Notes under the pieces: model-generated
Database searches by the model: none
Told to the model about the DNA's origin: nothing
Seen by the model: only the letters and a program-made list of their open reading frames with translations
Shown: positions 26,086-34,978 of the stretch, piece after piece
Layout: every line of letters begins with the position of its first letter
Position numbering within the stretch: the stretch's first letter is position 1
Made by a program: the position numbers and the translations under genes
Assembly (NCBI GenBank): GCA_020161935.1
Contig: JAIUNI010000004.1
Location: 304,927-368,926, forward strand
DNA: 64,000 nt
Direction of reading: 5' to 3'
DNA from: Chloroflexota bacterium
GTDB taxonomy: Bacteria; Chloroflexota; Anaerolineae; Aggregatilineales; Phototrophicaceae

Positions 26086-26384
26086 GTTCAGTGTGACTCC
26101 GGGGGCGGGTTAATTCCCAAAAAAGTTACCCATATTCATTTGGATGCGAGGGGGATACGTGTGAGAAGGCGACTAGCACGCCGATAGATCATTATGACTG
26201 CTTCGAATGCCTATTGAGCTGTTTAATCTAATGCAGGTAGATGAAAAGAACGTGGTCGTTTCCTTAAGCTGCACTATAGCATAGGTTTATGGAATAGGCA
26301 AGACACTATTCTTCATGTTTTCTTTTCTGTGATGTGGGGTGGGTTGATAAGGGCGCGGGGTGGTGCGCCCTTGTAGATGATGGT
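26086..26384. other. Intergenic region, rho leader
   Basis: No gene seen. It contains the probable rho promoter (extended -10 at 26273-26281), a long untranslated leader, and near 26346-26373 a small GGGCGC/GCGCCC hairpin at the 3' side of the next gene. Confidence 0.5.
26273..26281 (-). promoter_or_regulatory. Extended -10 promoter of rho
   Basis: TGCTATAGT on the minus strand gives a TG-extended -10 (TATAGT at 26273-26278). No strong -35 was found. The implied leader before the ATG at 26085 is about 180 nt, long enough for autoregulation by Rho, but that is inference. Confidence 0.4.
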
Positions 26385-26918
26385 TTAACCGGCGGTGTCG
26401 AAGGCGGCGATGCGTTCCTCGCCGTTGGCCGCCATCAGGTCGTTCAAGCGTTTGCCGATGGGCAGCAGGCAGGAGGTAGCTGCTTTCTGCTTCTCGCCCC
26501 ATTCGGCGAGCGTAAACGTCCCCATGCCGAAGATCAGCCGTCCGGTGGTGTTGCCGCCGAGCGCGATAATCATGTGCTGTGGCAGAGTGGCGGGCGCGAG
26601 TATCCAGTTGATGTGCTGCTGCATCTGGGTGCGGCGTGCTTCCGAGTAGTCGGGGCAGTCCGCGACCATCTGCTCGACCGCGTGGATGTCATCCGCCAGC
26701 GCACCCGTGAGCATGGGCGCGTTGGGCAGCGCGGTCAACTGTTCAAGGATGGGTGCGGGCAGCGGTGTACCGAGGCTCACCACGCCCAAATCACCTAACG
26801 GTGACGAACGACTGCGTGAGACGATGGCTAACCCGACTAGGATACACGTTGCTAAAAAGATGCCGCCGCTTATCAACAGCATCCGCTTATCACTTTTTGA
26901 AGGAGGCGTTAATTTCAT
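26385..26918 (-). CDS. Single-pass membrane protein, hypothetical
   Basis: A 177-residue protein with one N-terminal membrane segment (about residues 13-33) and a soluble outer domain that includes a conserved-looking CPDYSEARRTQMQQHINWIL helix. No known family. It follows the cytochrome c gene by less than 1 bp on the same strand, so it belongs to the transporter-cytochrome operon. It may be an envelope partner of the cytochrome. Confidence 0.7.
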   Translation of the reverse strand: MKLTPPSKSDKRMLLISGGIFLATCILVGLAIVSRSRSSPLGDLGVVSLGTPLPAPILEQLTALPNAPMLTGALADDIHAVEQMVADCPDYSEARRTQMQQHINWILAPATLPQHMIIALGGNTTGRLIFGMGTFTLAEWGEKQKAATSCLLPIGKRLNDLMAANGEERIAAFDTAG

Positions 26919-27461
26919 TCACGAGCCTGCATTTAACGACAGTAAATATTGATACAGCGCTTTGACACCGCTGTCGCTCAAACGGTTCGCCGGATATTGG
27001 TGAGCCGTGCCGAGCGTGCCACCGGAGCGCATGAAGGAGGCAAATTCGCCTTCGGTTTGCGCGAGGCCGACGAGAGTCTTGCCGTCATCCGTACCCTCGC
27101 CGTTCGCGCCGTGGCAGGTGGCGCAGGTCAGGGCATCATAGCGGCCTTTACCGCGCTCGACCAGTACGGGATCAAAGCCCGTGCTGACAGCCGCAACCGC
27201 TGTGGCTTCGACGGTGGCTTCCGCTGTGGCTTCGGCAGTTGAGTCGGCAGCGGGTGTTACCTCGGATGTGGCTTCACCGGTGGCGACCACCAGCATGGAG
27301 GTCGGCAGGGCGATGCCGTAGGTGGGGATGGGGGTACTCGTCGGGATAGCGGTTGATGAACCGCCGCCCCCGGCGGCTCCCCCACCGCAGGCCGCCAGCA
27401 GCACAGCGGCTAACAGGGAGGTGACCACGAATAAAGCTGGAGAAAACGACTTGCGAATCAT
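26919..27461 (-). CDS. Lipoprotein monohaem cytochrome c
   Basis: 180 residues from ATG 27459-27461; an upstream in-frame extension to 27524 lies in the permease gene and is rejected. The signal peptide ends with the lipobox LLAAC, then a low-complexity Gly/Thr/Ala linker (about 30-90), then one cytochrome c domain with the haem motif CATCH and a later Met/His-poor end. It is anchored at the membrane for electron transfer. It follows the permease gene by 22 bp; the functional link is unclear. Confidence 0.85.
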   Translation of the reverse strand: MIRKSFSPALFVVTSLLAAVLLAACGGGAAGGGGSSTAIPTSTPIPTYGIALPTSMLVVATGEATSEVTPAADSTAEATAEATVEATAVAAVSTGFDPVLVERGKGRYDALTCATCHGANGEGTDDGKTLVGLAQTEGEFASFMRSGGTLGTAHQYPANRLSDSGVKALYQYLLSLNAGS

Positions 27462-27483
27462 GTGGATTACCCCTCGCTGTATG

Positions 27484-28407
27484 CTACTGTGAACGATTAG
27501 GATCAAGCGCTTCTTGCAAACCATCGCCGACGAACGAGAAACTCAACATCGTAAGCGCCACCAAAAGAGTGGGGAACAGCGCCAGATGATAATAGACACG
27601 AATGGTATTCCCGATGCCCCCGCCGATCATCTTACCCCAACTGGCGGTTGGTTCGGTGATACCGATGCCGAGGAAGCTCAAACCGGCTTCCGCGAAGATG
27701 GCGAGCGGCACGGCGAAGGTGAAGGCGATCAAGAGGGGTGATATGGCGTTCGGCAAAATGTGGGAGGTGATGATCTGCCAGTTGCTGGCACCCAGCGCCC
27801 GCGCCGAGGTGACAAACTCTTTCTCGCGGTAGGTCAAGAACTGAGCGCGGGTCAGGCGTGTCGACTCAACCCAGCCGGTGATAGCGAGTACCATGATGAC
27901 GTTACCGACACCGCTGCCCAACACACTCAGCAAGAACAGCGCGAACACGAGCGGGGGAATAGCCGTGGCTACGTCCACCAACCGTTGAATGGTGAAGTCG
28001 ACTTTGCCACCGATAAAACCCGACAGTGCGCCGAGCGGGACACCAATGGCGAATGACAGCATCGGCACCGATAACCCGACCAGCATGGATGTCCGCGCAC
28101 CATAAATGAGGCGGGCGAGATAATCGCGGCTGGACGCATCTAAACCGAGGATGTGCGTCGGATCAACAAACGGCAGCATTCGGGCTTGCAGGTTGAGGTT
28201 GACGTAATCAAATGGATAAGGCGTAATCACATCCGCCAGAATAGCCGTGAGCAGCATGAGGACGAGGAACACCACCCCCAGCATGGCGAGGCGGTTGCGC
28301 CGGAAGCGGCGGAGGGCATCCGTCCACGGCGAACGCTGCACGATTTTTTCACGCAAGGTAGCGGTTTGTACCGTTGGCTGTGAAGTCACAGAGACATTAT
28401 CCGTCAT
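27484..28407 (-). CDS. ABC transporter permease, DppC/OppC type
   Basis: 307 residues, about six membrane segments. An N-terminal OppC_N segment (FRRNRLAMLGVVFLVLM) and the inner-membrane loop EAA-like motif (ARALGASNWQIITSHILPNA) that contacts an ATPase are both present. It forms the inner-membrane channel of a peptide-type importer with the DppB-like product; the genes are 1 bp apart. No ATPase gene lies in this operon. Confidence 0.93.
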   Translation of the reverse strand: MTDNVSVTSQPTVQTATLREKIVQRSPWTDALRRFRRNRLAMLGVVFLVLMLLTAILADVITPYPFDYVNLNLQARMLPFVDPTHILGLDASSRDYLARLIYGARTSMLVGLSVPMLSFAIGVPLGALSGFIGGKVDFTIQRLVDVATAIPPLVFALFLLSVLGSGVGNVIMVLAITGWVESTRLTRAQFLTYREKEFVTSARALGASNWQIITSHILPNAISPLLIAFTFAVPLAIFAEAGLSFLGIGITEPTASWGKMIGGGIGNTIRVYYHLALFPTLLVALTMLSFSFVGDGLQEALDPNRSQ

Positions 28408-28408
28408 C

Positions 28409-29380
28409 TTAGCTGACTCCCCCGCCGGTGATGCGTACTCGTGGGTCGATCATCGTATATAAAATGTCCGTAATCAGATACGTGACCCCCCACAAGAAGG
28501 CTACCAAGAGAACCAGCCCCATAATCATCGGATAATCGCGGCTAAAAATGCTGGTGACAAAGAATTTGCCCAGCCCCGGTATACCAAAGACCACCTCGAT
28601 AAACAGTGAGCCGGTGAGCAAATTGGGGATTTGCGGGAGCAGCACGGTAATCATCGGGATCATGGCGTTCCGCAAGACATGGCGGAACATAATCACCCGG
28701 TCACTCAAGCCCTTGGCGCGGGCGGTACGGACATAATCGGCGTTCAGCGCGTCCGCCACGCTGGAGCGGGTGTAGCGGGCAACCACTGCCATCGGCGCAA
28801 GGGCGTAAGTGATGACGGGCAGGAAGTAGTCCCACGAGAGCAGCGCGGGGCCGTTCGGCCACAGAGGGCCGATGATCCACTTCTTGGGGTCGCCCCAGCC
28901 ATTCTGGTAGCCGAAAATAAGCAAGAGTAAGGTCGCGATAATAAAGTTGGGCAGGGTAATGCCGAGCGTCGCTGTCAGCGTCACCAAATTGTCGATCCAG
29001 CCGTTGCGGTTATAGGCCGCTACGATACCCATTAGCAGGCCAAGCCCGAATGAAAAGATGATCGTGTAGATGCCGACATGCAGCGTGACCGGCCATGTGC
29101 GGCCAATGAGCGAAAGCACCGTCGGGTTGCCCATCACGGCGGTTGAATAACTGAAATCGAGCTGCGCGACACCGGCCATGTAATTGAAATAGCGTTCGGT
29201 GACCGGCTTATCCAGCCCATATTTGCGTTCTAAATTTGCCATTGCTTCGGGTGTATAACCGCGTTCACCCATACTGAATGGGCCACCCGGAATCAGGTTT
29301 ATCAAAAAAAAGACAATCGTCGCAACGGTGAACATTACGAAAAAGAGACCAACGAGCCGTCGCAGTATGTAGCCTGTCAT
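28409..29380 (-). CDS. ABC transporter permease, DppB/OppB type
   Basis: 323 residues with the typical N-terminal membrane segment GYILRRLVGLFFVMF, NLIPGGPF and the ATPase-contact loop TARAKGLSDRVIMFRHVLRNA. Six membrane segments. It is the partner of the adjacent DppC-like permease. It starts 176 bp downstream of the substrate-binding gene, with a stable hairpin between. Confidence 0.93.
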   Translation of the reverse strand: MTGYILRRLVGLFFVMFTVATIVFFLINLIPGGPFSMGERGYTPEAMANLERKYGLDKPVTERYFNYMAGVAQLDFSYSTAVMGNPTVLSLIGRTWPVTLHVGIYTIIFSFGLGLLMGIVAAYNRNGWIDNLVTLTATLGITLPNFIIATLLLLIFGYQNGWGDPKKWIIGPLWPNGPALLSWDYFLPVITYALAPMAVVARYTRSSVADALNADYVRTARAKGLSDRVIMFRHVLRNAMIPMITVLLPQIPNLLTGSLFIEVVFGIPGLGKFFVTSIFSRDYPMIMGLVLLVAFLWGVTYLITDILYTMIDPRVRITGGGVS

Positions 29381-29508
29381 GAAACTCTCAATGTGGGATT
29401 AATGAACAAAATCGATTATCAAGAAACAATAACCTTTTTCAAAGACTTATCTATTTTTTAGGGGGCGAAGTCTCACTTTTCCCCATACAATACGGCGATC
29501 ATAACACA

Positions 29509-29532
29509 GAGGTGAGGCCGAAGCCCCACCTC
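29509..29532 (-). promoter_or_regulatory. Intercistronic UUCG-capped hairpin
   Basis: On the minus strand, arms of 10 bp with one mismatch enclose a TTCG tetraloop (GAGGTGGGGC-TTCG-GCCTCACCTC). No U-tract follows. It sits 25 bp after the stop of the substrate-binding protein. Such structures in ABC operons protect the upstream message and keep binding protein in excess over permeases. Confidence 0.7.
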
Positions 29533-29556
29533 CACGTTTACGACGTTGATATGAGA

Positions 29557-31305
29557 TTAGTTGTCCCGGAATGTGTCGTAGTTGTCGACTTCATTCGTGA
29601 CATAGAGCGTACCCCAGCACCAGTCATTGCCCCAGTGGAACGCACCCACGCCCTGAGCATCAGGACGGAAGCAGTCACCAGCGATGAAGGGTTGGAACAG
29701 GTCGCCCTGAATGCGGTGGACGAAGAACACGCCACCGACATCCTCGACGAGCAGCTTTTCGGCATCCTTGTACATCTGGATACGCGCTTCGGCATCATCG
29801 ACCTTCACGCCAGCATCGTTGACCAGTTGGTCAAACTCGGCGTTCAGCCATGAGTGACGACCCTGTGAGAGCCACACACCAAGCATGTTCGACGGATCGA
29901 GGTAGTCCATACCGTAGGAGATCATACCGAACTGGATGGTGCTTGGACGAGCCAGCAAGCCTTCCATGTAGGTCGCAGATTCCATGTTGTTAACGGTGAT
30001 TTCGACACCCAGGCACTGGCTGATCGAACCAGCGGCGGCGACACCCCATGCAACGTGGGCTTCGTTTTCACCACGGAGCTTCAGTTCCTGTGCGGGGAAG
30101 CCTTCACCATTCGGGTAACCGGCTTCGGCCAAGAGCGCCTTCGCGGCATCGCAGTCATAAGCCTGAATGTCCTTCAGCGCACCTTCGCTATCCGAAGCGG
30201 GGAAGCCGGGGGCGAGGAACGAGTAGGCCGGAATACCGAATTGTTCACCGACAACGTTCTTGACAATCGATTCGCGGTCAAGCGCCTTGGCGAAGGCCAT
30301 ACGAACCTTGACATCGTTGAACGGAGCGGTGTAGGTGTCGAACAGCAGGTAATCGGTACGGAAGTCACCGAAGTTCGGGCGATAGTTCGCGCTCAGAACC
30401 GGATCGTTCTTGATGACTTCGAAGTCGGCGACTTGCAGCACGCCGTAGTTCACCTGATCGATGTCACCATTCTGGAAGGCGAGGAAGCTGCCGTTCAATT
30501 GGTCACCGTAGGTACCACGAATTTCCTTCAGGTACGGCTTGCGGAAACCATTGTAGGTCGGGTTGGCTTCAATGCGGATGCTTTCACCGGGGGTGAATTC
30601 ACGCAGGATGAACGGACCAGATGACACATGGGTCGCGGGGTCGTTGATGTAGCCGATACCATGTTCAGCCAATGCGGCGGCCTGAATGGGTGCCCAGAAG
30701 TAAACGGTACCGGGCAGGTACGGGCGCGGGCCATTGGTGAAAATGGTGACGGTGTTGTCGTCGGTGGCAACCACGCCAATTTCTTCGGGCGGTACTTCGC
30801 CAGCAACAGCTTCCGACCAGTTGAGGATGGTACCTTGCCACATCCACACAAAGTCATAGGCGTTGGCCGGATCGACCATGTAGCGGTAGGAGGCGACATA
30901 ATCGTTGGCGGTCAGCGGTGTGCCATCGCTCCAAACTTGGTCGGGGCGCAGGTGGAATGACCACGACAGGCCATCCGCAGCCGCTTCCCACGACTCAGCA
31001 GCCGCAGGGATCAACTGGAGGTTTTCATCCAGCACGACCAGCGGATCGCCGTATTGGTCAACAACGGGTGTACCCTGACAAATGCGTGAGTAAACCGAGG
31101 CGACCGAGGTGAGCGAAATTTCTTTAACAACGGAATTACAAAGACCAGCAAATATTTGCTTGTCGTATGGGGCGGCATCGGCGGGCAAGTCGCGACCATA
31201 GACATCTTGATTTGCATCTTGAGCGACAGCGAATGGCACGCTAACAACAGCCATTAGCAGCACTGCCGACATCACGAGCAAACCAACTGACAATTTTCGA
31301 TACAT
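29557..31305 (-). CDS. ABC transporter substrate-binding protein, family 5
   Basis: 582 residues. Signal peptide (hydrophobic 8-28, cleavage near AVAQ), then the SBP_bac_5 fold with AESWEAAADGLSWSFHLRPDQVWSDGTPLTANDY (central marker at about residues 105-140) and the lobes characteristic of dipeptide/oligopeptide binding proteins. AGGAGG precedes the ATG. It should feed the two permeases downstream. Substrate is unknown: peptides, nickel or sugars are all possible in this family. Confidence 0.93.
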   Translation of the reverse strand: MYRKLSVGLLVMSAVLLMAVVSVPFAVAQDANQDVYGRDLPADAAPYDKQIFAGLCNSVVKEISLTSVASVYSRICQGTPVVDQYGDPLVVLDENLQLIPAAAESWEAAADGLSWSFHLRPDQVWSDGTPLTANDYVASYRYMVDPANAYDFVWMWQGTILNWSEAVAGEVPPEEIGVVATDDNTVTIFTNGPRPYLPGTVYFWAPIQAAALAEHGIGYINDPATHVSSGPFILREFTPGESIRIEANPTYNGFRKPYLKEIRGTYGDQLNGSFLAFQNGDIDQVNYGVLQVADFEVIKNDPVLSANYRPNFGDFRTDYLLFDTYTAPFNDVKVRMAFAKALDRESIVKNVVGEQFGIPAYSFLAPGFPASDSEGALKDIQAYDCDAAKALLAEAGYPNGEGFPAQELKLRGENEAHVAWGVAAAGSISQCLGVEITVNNMESATYMEGLLARPSTIQFGMISYGMDYLDPSNMLGVWLSQGRHSWLNAEFDQLVNDAGVKVDDAEARIQMYKDAEKLLVEDVGGVFFVHRIQGDLFQPFIAGDCFRPDAQGVGAFHWGNDWCWGTLYVTNEVDNYDTFRDN

Positions 31306-31642
31306 ATTGGCCTCCTGAACCTTTTCAAAAAAATCCTACAAAAAATCGATATTTCAATCATTAAGGATTGTGACATTGATATTACATCGGCATGTCATTC
31401 GGCGCAAAATTTGAATTTGACGGATTTTACGAGGGAAAAGTTGTCTATCTTTCCCATGAAACGCGGCTCTTTTTGAGGCTGGCTAGGACTATTTGACTAA
31501 ATAACTGGCATTACACGTGTCTTTGCCGAAGATAATTGAAGGCAATTTCGCTATTCAGGCTTTCGGCGGAGAGCGCTTGACGGCACAATTCGAGGCGTGT
31601 TATGCTGCCAGCATCGTCCAACGTGTGAAAGGAGTACGCCGC
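31306..31642. other. Intergenic region upstream of the SBP gene
   Basis: No gene supported. On the minus strand TTGCGC, 17 bp, TAATAT (near 31382-31411) is a moderate promoter for the ABC operon. The remainder is AT-rich without clear structure. Confidence 0.4.
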
Positions 31643-31705
31643 ATGTCAGCCACCATTAACGTTCATATCGGTTCGGAATACGGTTGGGGTGTACTCACTG
31701 GCTAA
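31643..31705 (+). CDS. Possible 20-residue leader peptide upstream of MFS gene
   Basis: ATG 31643 is preceded by an unusually good site, AAAGGAG (31628-31634), with 8-nt spacing. The product MSATINVHIGSEYGWGVLTG is 20 residues. The MFS gene starts 215 bp downstream on the same strand. Drug-transporter genes are sometimes controlled by ribosome stalling on such peptides, but no alternative hairpins were worked out. It could equally be chance. Confidence 0.35.
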   Translation: MSATINVHIGSEYGWGVLTG

Positions 31706-31919
31706 ACACGGTTGTTCGTGACCGTTCTGTGCTGCCTTTCACCGCTGCTGTAATCCACCTCGCTTGTGTTTCTGTTCCCGATGTGACATTTGAAATTTAC
31801 CGGGTCTGCCGGAGCGCCGTTTCATTTGTGCTGCGTGGGCGGAAACGCGCCTCTTCATCCTGATGAACAGCCGAACATGACTCTTGTCCTGTTCCAAAAC
31901 TAAGCGAGTGTGTAGCGAT

Positions 31920-33188
31920 ATGTTTGCTCTCCAACCGCGCAAAGCAGATGCGCGTCCTTTCTATCTCTTTTTTAGTGTCGGCTCGTCGGTGTGCTTCACG
32001 CTGACGTTTGCCGTCCTCCTGATTTACCAAGTCCAAACAATTGGCCTGTCGCCCCTTCAACTGGTGCTGGCGGGTACGGCGCTGGAACTGACCATTTTTG
32101 TGTGCGAGATTCCAACCGGCGTGATCGCGGATGTCTACAGCCGCCGCTTGTCAATTGTGCTGGGTTACTTCTTGATCGGTATCAGTTTCTTGCTGATGGC
32201 CTTCATCCCCTCGTTCATTGGTGTGCTGTTGTTCAATATCCTGTGGGGCTTCGGGCATACGTTCACCAGCGGCGCGACCGAAGCGTGGATTACCGACGAA
32301 GTGGGCGAGGATAAGGTCGGCGCGTTGTTCCTGCGGTCATCCCGCCTGAGTACGCTTTTCGGTATCGGGGCGACCATCGTAGCGATTGTGATCGGCAGTT
32401 TTGCGATCACGCTGCCGATGATCTTGAGCGGCATCGGTTTCATGGTGATTACCACGGCGATGGTGCTGTATATGCCAGAGACCGGCTTCGACCCGACACC
32501 GGCGGAGGAACGCAGCACCTTCGGGCAGATGGGGCATACGCTGGCGAGCGGCTTCCGGCTTGTCAAGGTGCGCCCGACGTTGATCGCAATTCTCGGCATC
32601 GGTTTGTTCTTCGGCCTGTACAGCGAAGGGTTTGACCGTCTCGGCGGCGCACATTTGCTCACCAGCTTCACGCTGCCGGACTTCGGCGGGTTGCAGCCAG
32701 TGGTGTATATGGGCATCCTCGGCTTGATCGGCGGCTTCATCACGGTGCTGGCGACACAGGTGATGGAAAAGCGCCTCGATATGAGCAAGAGCCGCCTGCT
32801 GGCGCGGGCATCGCTGGGGTTGACGGCGCTGCTGGTGATGTTCCTGTTCGGCTTCGCGCTGGCGGGGAGCTTCTGGGTAGCAGTGCTGCTCGATTGGGGC
32901 ATCGGCGTGTCCCGTGCGCTGCTGGGGCCAATCACCTCGACATGGGCGAACCAGCAGATCGACTCGTCGGTGCGGGCGACGGTGATTTCGATGACCAGTC
33001 AAGTGGATGCGCTGGGGCAAATCGTCGGTGGGCCGCCTGTCGGGTATGTGGGTGAACGCTTTGGCGTGCGGATTGCGTTGATCGCCGCCGGTATGATTTT
33101 GTCACCCGCGTTGTACCTGTACGCGCGGGTGATCCGCAGCGACAACCGGGCAGCGGCAGCCGATGTGCCGGTGGTGGCGGAGGCGTAA
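31920..33188 (+). CDS. Major facilitator superfamily transporter
   Basis: 422 residues from ATG 31920; an in-frame TTG at 31884 adds 12 residues without better support. Twelve membrane segments; motif A-like GVIADVYSRR (about residues 61-70) in the loop between helices 2 and 3 and the P-E-T end of helix 6. This is the layout of drug-type proton antiporters, but the substrate is unknown. It ends next to a MITE-like BIME (33196-33357). Confidence 0.88.
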   Translation: MFALQPRKADARPFYLFFSVGSSVCFTLTFAVLLIYQVQTIGLSPLQLVLAGTALELTIFVCEIPTGVIADVYSRRLSIVLGYFLIGISFLLMAFIPSFIGVLLFNILWGFGHTFTSGATEAWITDEVGEDKVGALFLRSSRLSTLFGIGATIVAIVIGSFAITLPMILSGIGFMVITTAMVLYMPETGFDPTPAEERSTFGQMGHTLASGFRLVKVRPTLIAILGIGLFFGLYSEGFDRLGGAHLLTSFTLPDFGGLQPVVYMGILGLIGGFITVLATQVMEKRLDMSKSRLLARASLGLTALLVMFLFGFALAGSFWVAVLLDWGIGVSRALLGPITSTWANQQIDSSVRATVISMTSQVDALGQIVGGPPVGYVGERFGVRIALIAAGMILSPALYLYARVIRSDNRAAAADVPVVAEA

Positions 33189-33195
33189 AACGTCA

Positions 33196-33357
33196 TAAAG
33201 AGCCTCTATTTTAGTATCGGACGGCATCTACGTAGCGTGCCGTCCCTACAAAAATGCGAAATTCAAAGGCTCTGTTCTGAATTTTTGATGTAGGGACGCG
33301 ATATATCGCGTCCGTGATGACCCAATACACAATATTCAGACAGGTTCTAAAGAGAAA
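33196..33357. repeat. BIME/MITE-like element, subfamily 1 (most complete copy)
   Basis: Two hairpins face each other: 33219-33249 (arms GGACGGCA/TGCCGTCC, foot CTAC) and 33290-33313 (foot GTAG, arms GGACGCG/CGCGTCC). The 40-bp linker (33250-33289) is nearly identical in the copies at 52671-52710 and 62408-62447. Outer ends resemble each other in inverted orientation (AGAGCCT... and AGAACCTGTCTGAA on the other strand). This is the only copy with both ends. Confidence 0.8.
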
Positions 33358-33469
33358 ACGGGAGGGTCGCAGCCTCTCCCCTACGAGAAAATAATATCAA
33401 GTGCTGCTTGCGTGATCGCGTTGGTAGATAATTTTGCTGATGTAAGTTACAATAATCACAATCGCGGCG

Positions 33470-34291
33470 GTGGCTTTGCGGCTGCCGCTGCTCGTTTTCT
33501 CCCCCACGGAAGGTAGCACTACAGGCAGGATACTCTTGGTACGGTTAGACACCTATAAAGCAGGCGCGTTCCTCGTCTGGCAGTTGAAGCACGCCGGAGC
33601 GCTCATCCACGAAGATGGGGGTGACATCATTCATCTGAGCCTGCCTACGGGTGAAGCCGTCAGTATCCATATCATCGAGAGTTCGATCCCCGCCTACGAG
33701 ATCAAGAATACCATCGCCTATAATCAAGCCAACGGCGTGTATACCCTGTTCATTCTGTGGGCGGAAATGCTGCTGCCGCCGGAAGGTCATGTGGTCGAGG
33801 TCGAGGAGTGGGAATACCCGCTGCTGTCACTGTACGGCGAAAAGTTGTGGGCGTATGACATCTTCGGCGGCGAGTTGTTCATCTACCCGATTCATTATGA
33901 CCGCATCGGCCCGTACCGTGAAATCCGTTACGGCAAGACGGTGAATATGCGGCAGATGATCGGGACGGTGGTGGAGGTCGAGTCGCCGTTTATCAAGGGG
34001 CGCTGGCGGGTGGCGACCTTTGGCGAACGGACGCAGCACACCCACCGCTACCAGACGGACAAGGACGGACAGCAGCCATTCCGTTCGACGCAGACCAACA
34101 GCCTCGCCGAGTGGTATACGGTGCTGGGCGTGTCGCTGGATGCCGAGGCGGAGGATGTGAAAACGGCGTACCGCAACCTCGCCCGCAAAATCCACCCGGA
34201 CGTGAACAAAGCGCCGGACGCGACCCAGCAGATGCAGAAGCTGAACGAAGCCTACCGGAAACTGATGGCACACCTTGAGGATGATTTTTAA
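33470..34291 (+). CDS. J-domain protein with novel N-terminal domain
   Basis: 273 residues from GTG 33470; TTG 33536, preceded by CAGGA, is an alternative that gives 251 residues. The C-terminal 70 residues are a J domain (EWYTVLGVSLDAEAEDVKTAYR) with the HPD tripeptide in KIHPDVNK, so it should stimulate a DnaK-type Hsp70. The N-terminal 200 residues are strand-rich and not recognised. Unlike classic DnaJ, the J domain is at the C-terminus and no Gly/Phe or zinc region is present. Confidence 0.85.
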   Translation: MALRLPLLVFSPTEGSTTGRILLVRLDTYKAGAFLVWQLKHAGALIHEDGGDIIHLSLPTGEAVSIHIIESSIPAYEIKNTIAYNQANGVYTLFILWAEMLLPPEGHVVEVEEWEYPLLSLYGEKLWAYDIFGGELFIYPIHYDRIGPYREIRYGKTVNMRQMIGTVVEVESPFIKGRWRVATFGERTQHTHRYQTDKDGQQPFRSTQTNSLAEWYTVLGVSLDAEAEDVKTAYRNLARKIHPDVNKAPDATQQMQKLNEAYRKLMAHLEDDF

Positions 34292-34339
34292 GATCGACTA
34301 TTTCCGCGCGTACCAGCCCATCGGCGGTTATGTGCTGTC

Positions 34340-34852
34340 CTAACGCGCGAGGTCGAGCCGGAGAAAAATCTCGTGGACGATCATGGTTGGCGGTAAGTCA
34401 AAATAGGATTCAGTTGGTTGAAAGCCTAACGATGTATAGAGGGATGTAGCGGCCTTGAGCTTATCAACCGTACTGAGCAGGATCGCCTCGTAACCCGCAG
34501 CCCGCGCTTCGGCGATCAAGGTTTCCATCAGCCGACGACCGACCTGCCTGCTGCGGTAATCTGGACGCACCCACAGCCGTTTGACTTCGCATATACCGTG
34601 TTCCCGTTTGTAAAGGCCGACACAGCCCGCACTATTCGCACCATCGTAGGCGACGAGCAGCCGACCATCCGGCGGCGCGTAACGTCCGGGGAGATTAGCG
34701 AGTTCTTCGCGGTAGCCCGCGACAGGCGGTACCTCATCAAGATCGTCAACATCGGTATCGACTTCACCTTGAAGGAAGTCGAAGTATTCGGTCAATAACG
34801 TTCGCGCATCTTGAATTTCAGCGGTGCTGGATGCTTGCATTACGGTAATCAT
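34340..34852 (-). CDS. GNAT-family N-acetyltransferase
   Basis: 170 residues. Acetyl-CoA binding motif A is VKRLWVRPDYRSRQVGRRLMETLI (R/Q-x-x-G-x-R/G type, about residues 88-111), followed by the beta5-alpha4 end LYTSLGFQP. The short form is common for small-molecule or peptide acetyltransferases; the acceptor is unknown. It stands alone and is convergent with the J-domain gene. Confidence 0.9.
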   Translation of the reverse strand: MITVMQASSTAEIQDARTLLTEYFDFLQGEVDTDVDDLDEVPPVAGYREELANLPGRYAPPDGRLLVAYDGANSAGCVGLYKREHGICEVKRLWVRPDYRSRQVGRRLMETLIAEARAAGYEAILLSTVDKLKAATSLYTSLGFQPTESYFDLPPTMIVHEIFLRLDLAR

Positions 34853-34978
34853 GAGTTATCTTCCTGCGTGTGTGCCAATCAAGAGATGGCTTCTATATTA
34901 CCGTTTGTGGCTCATTTTACGACCGGATGGTGATTTGGGGCGCACGATTCCCTGTTCTGCGCCCCTGCAAGGTTTCAA

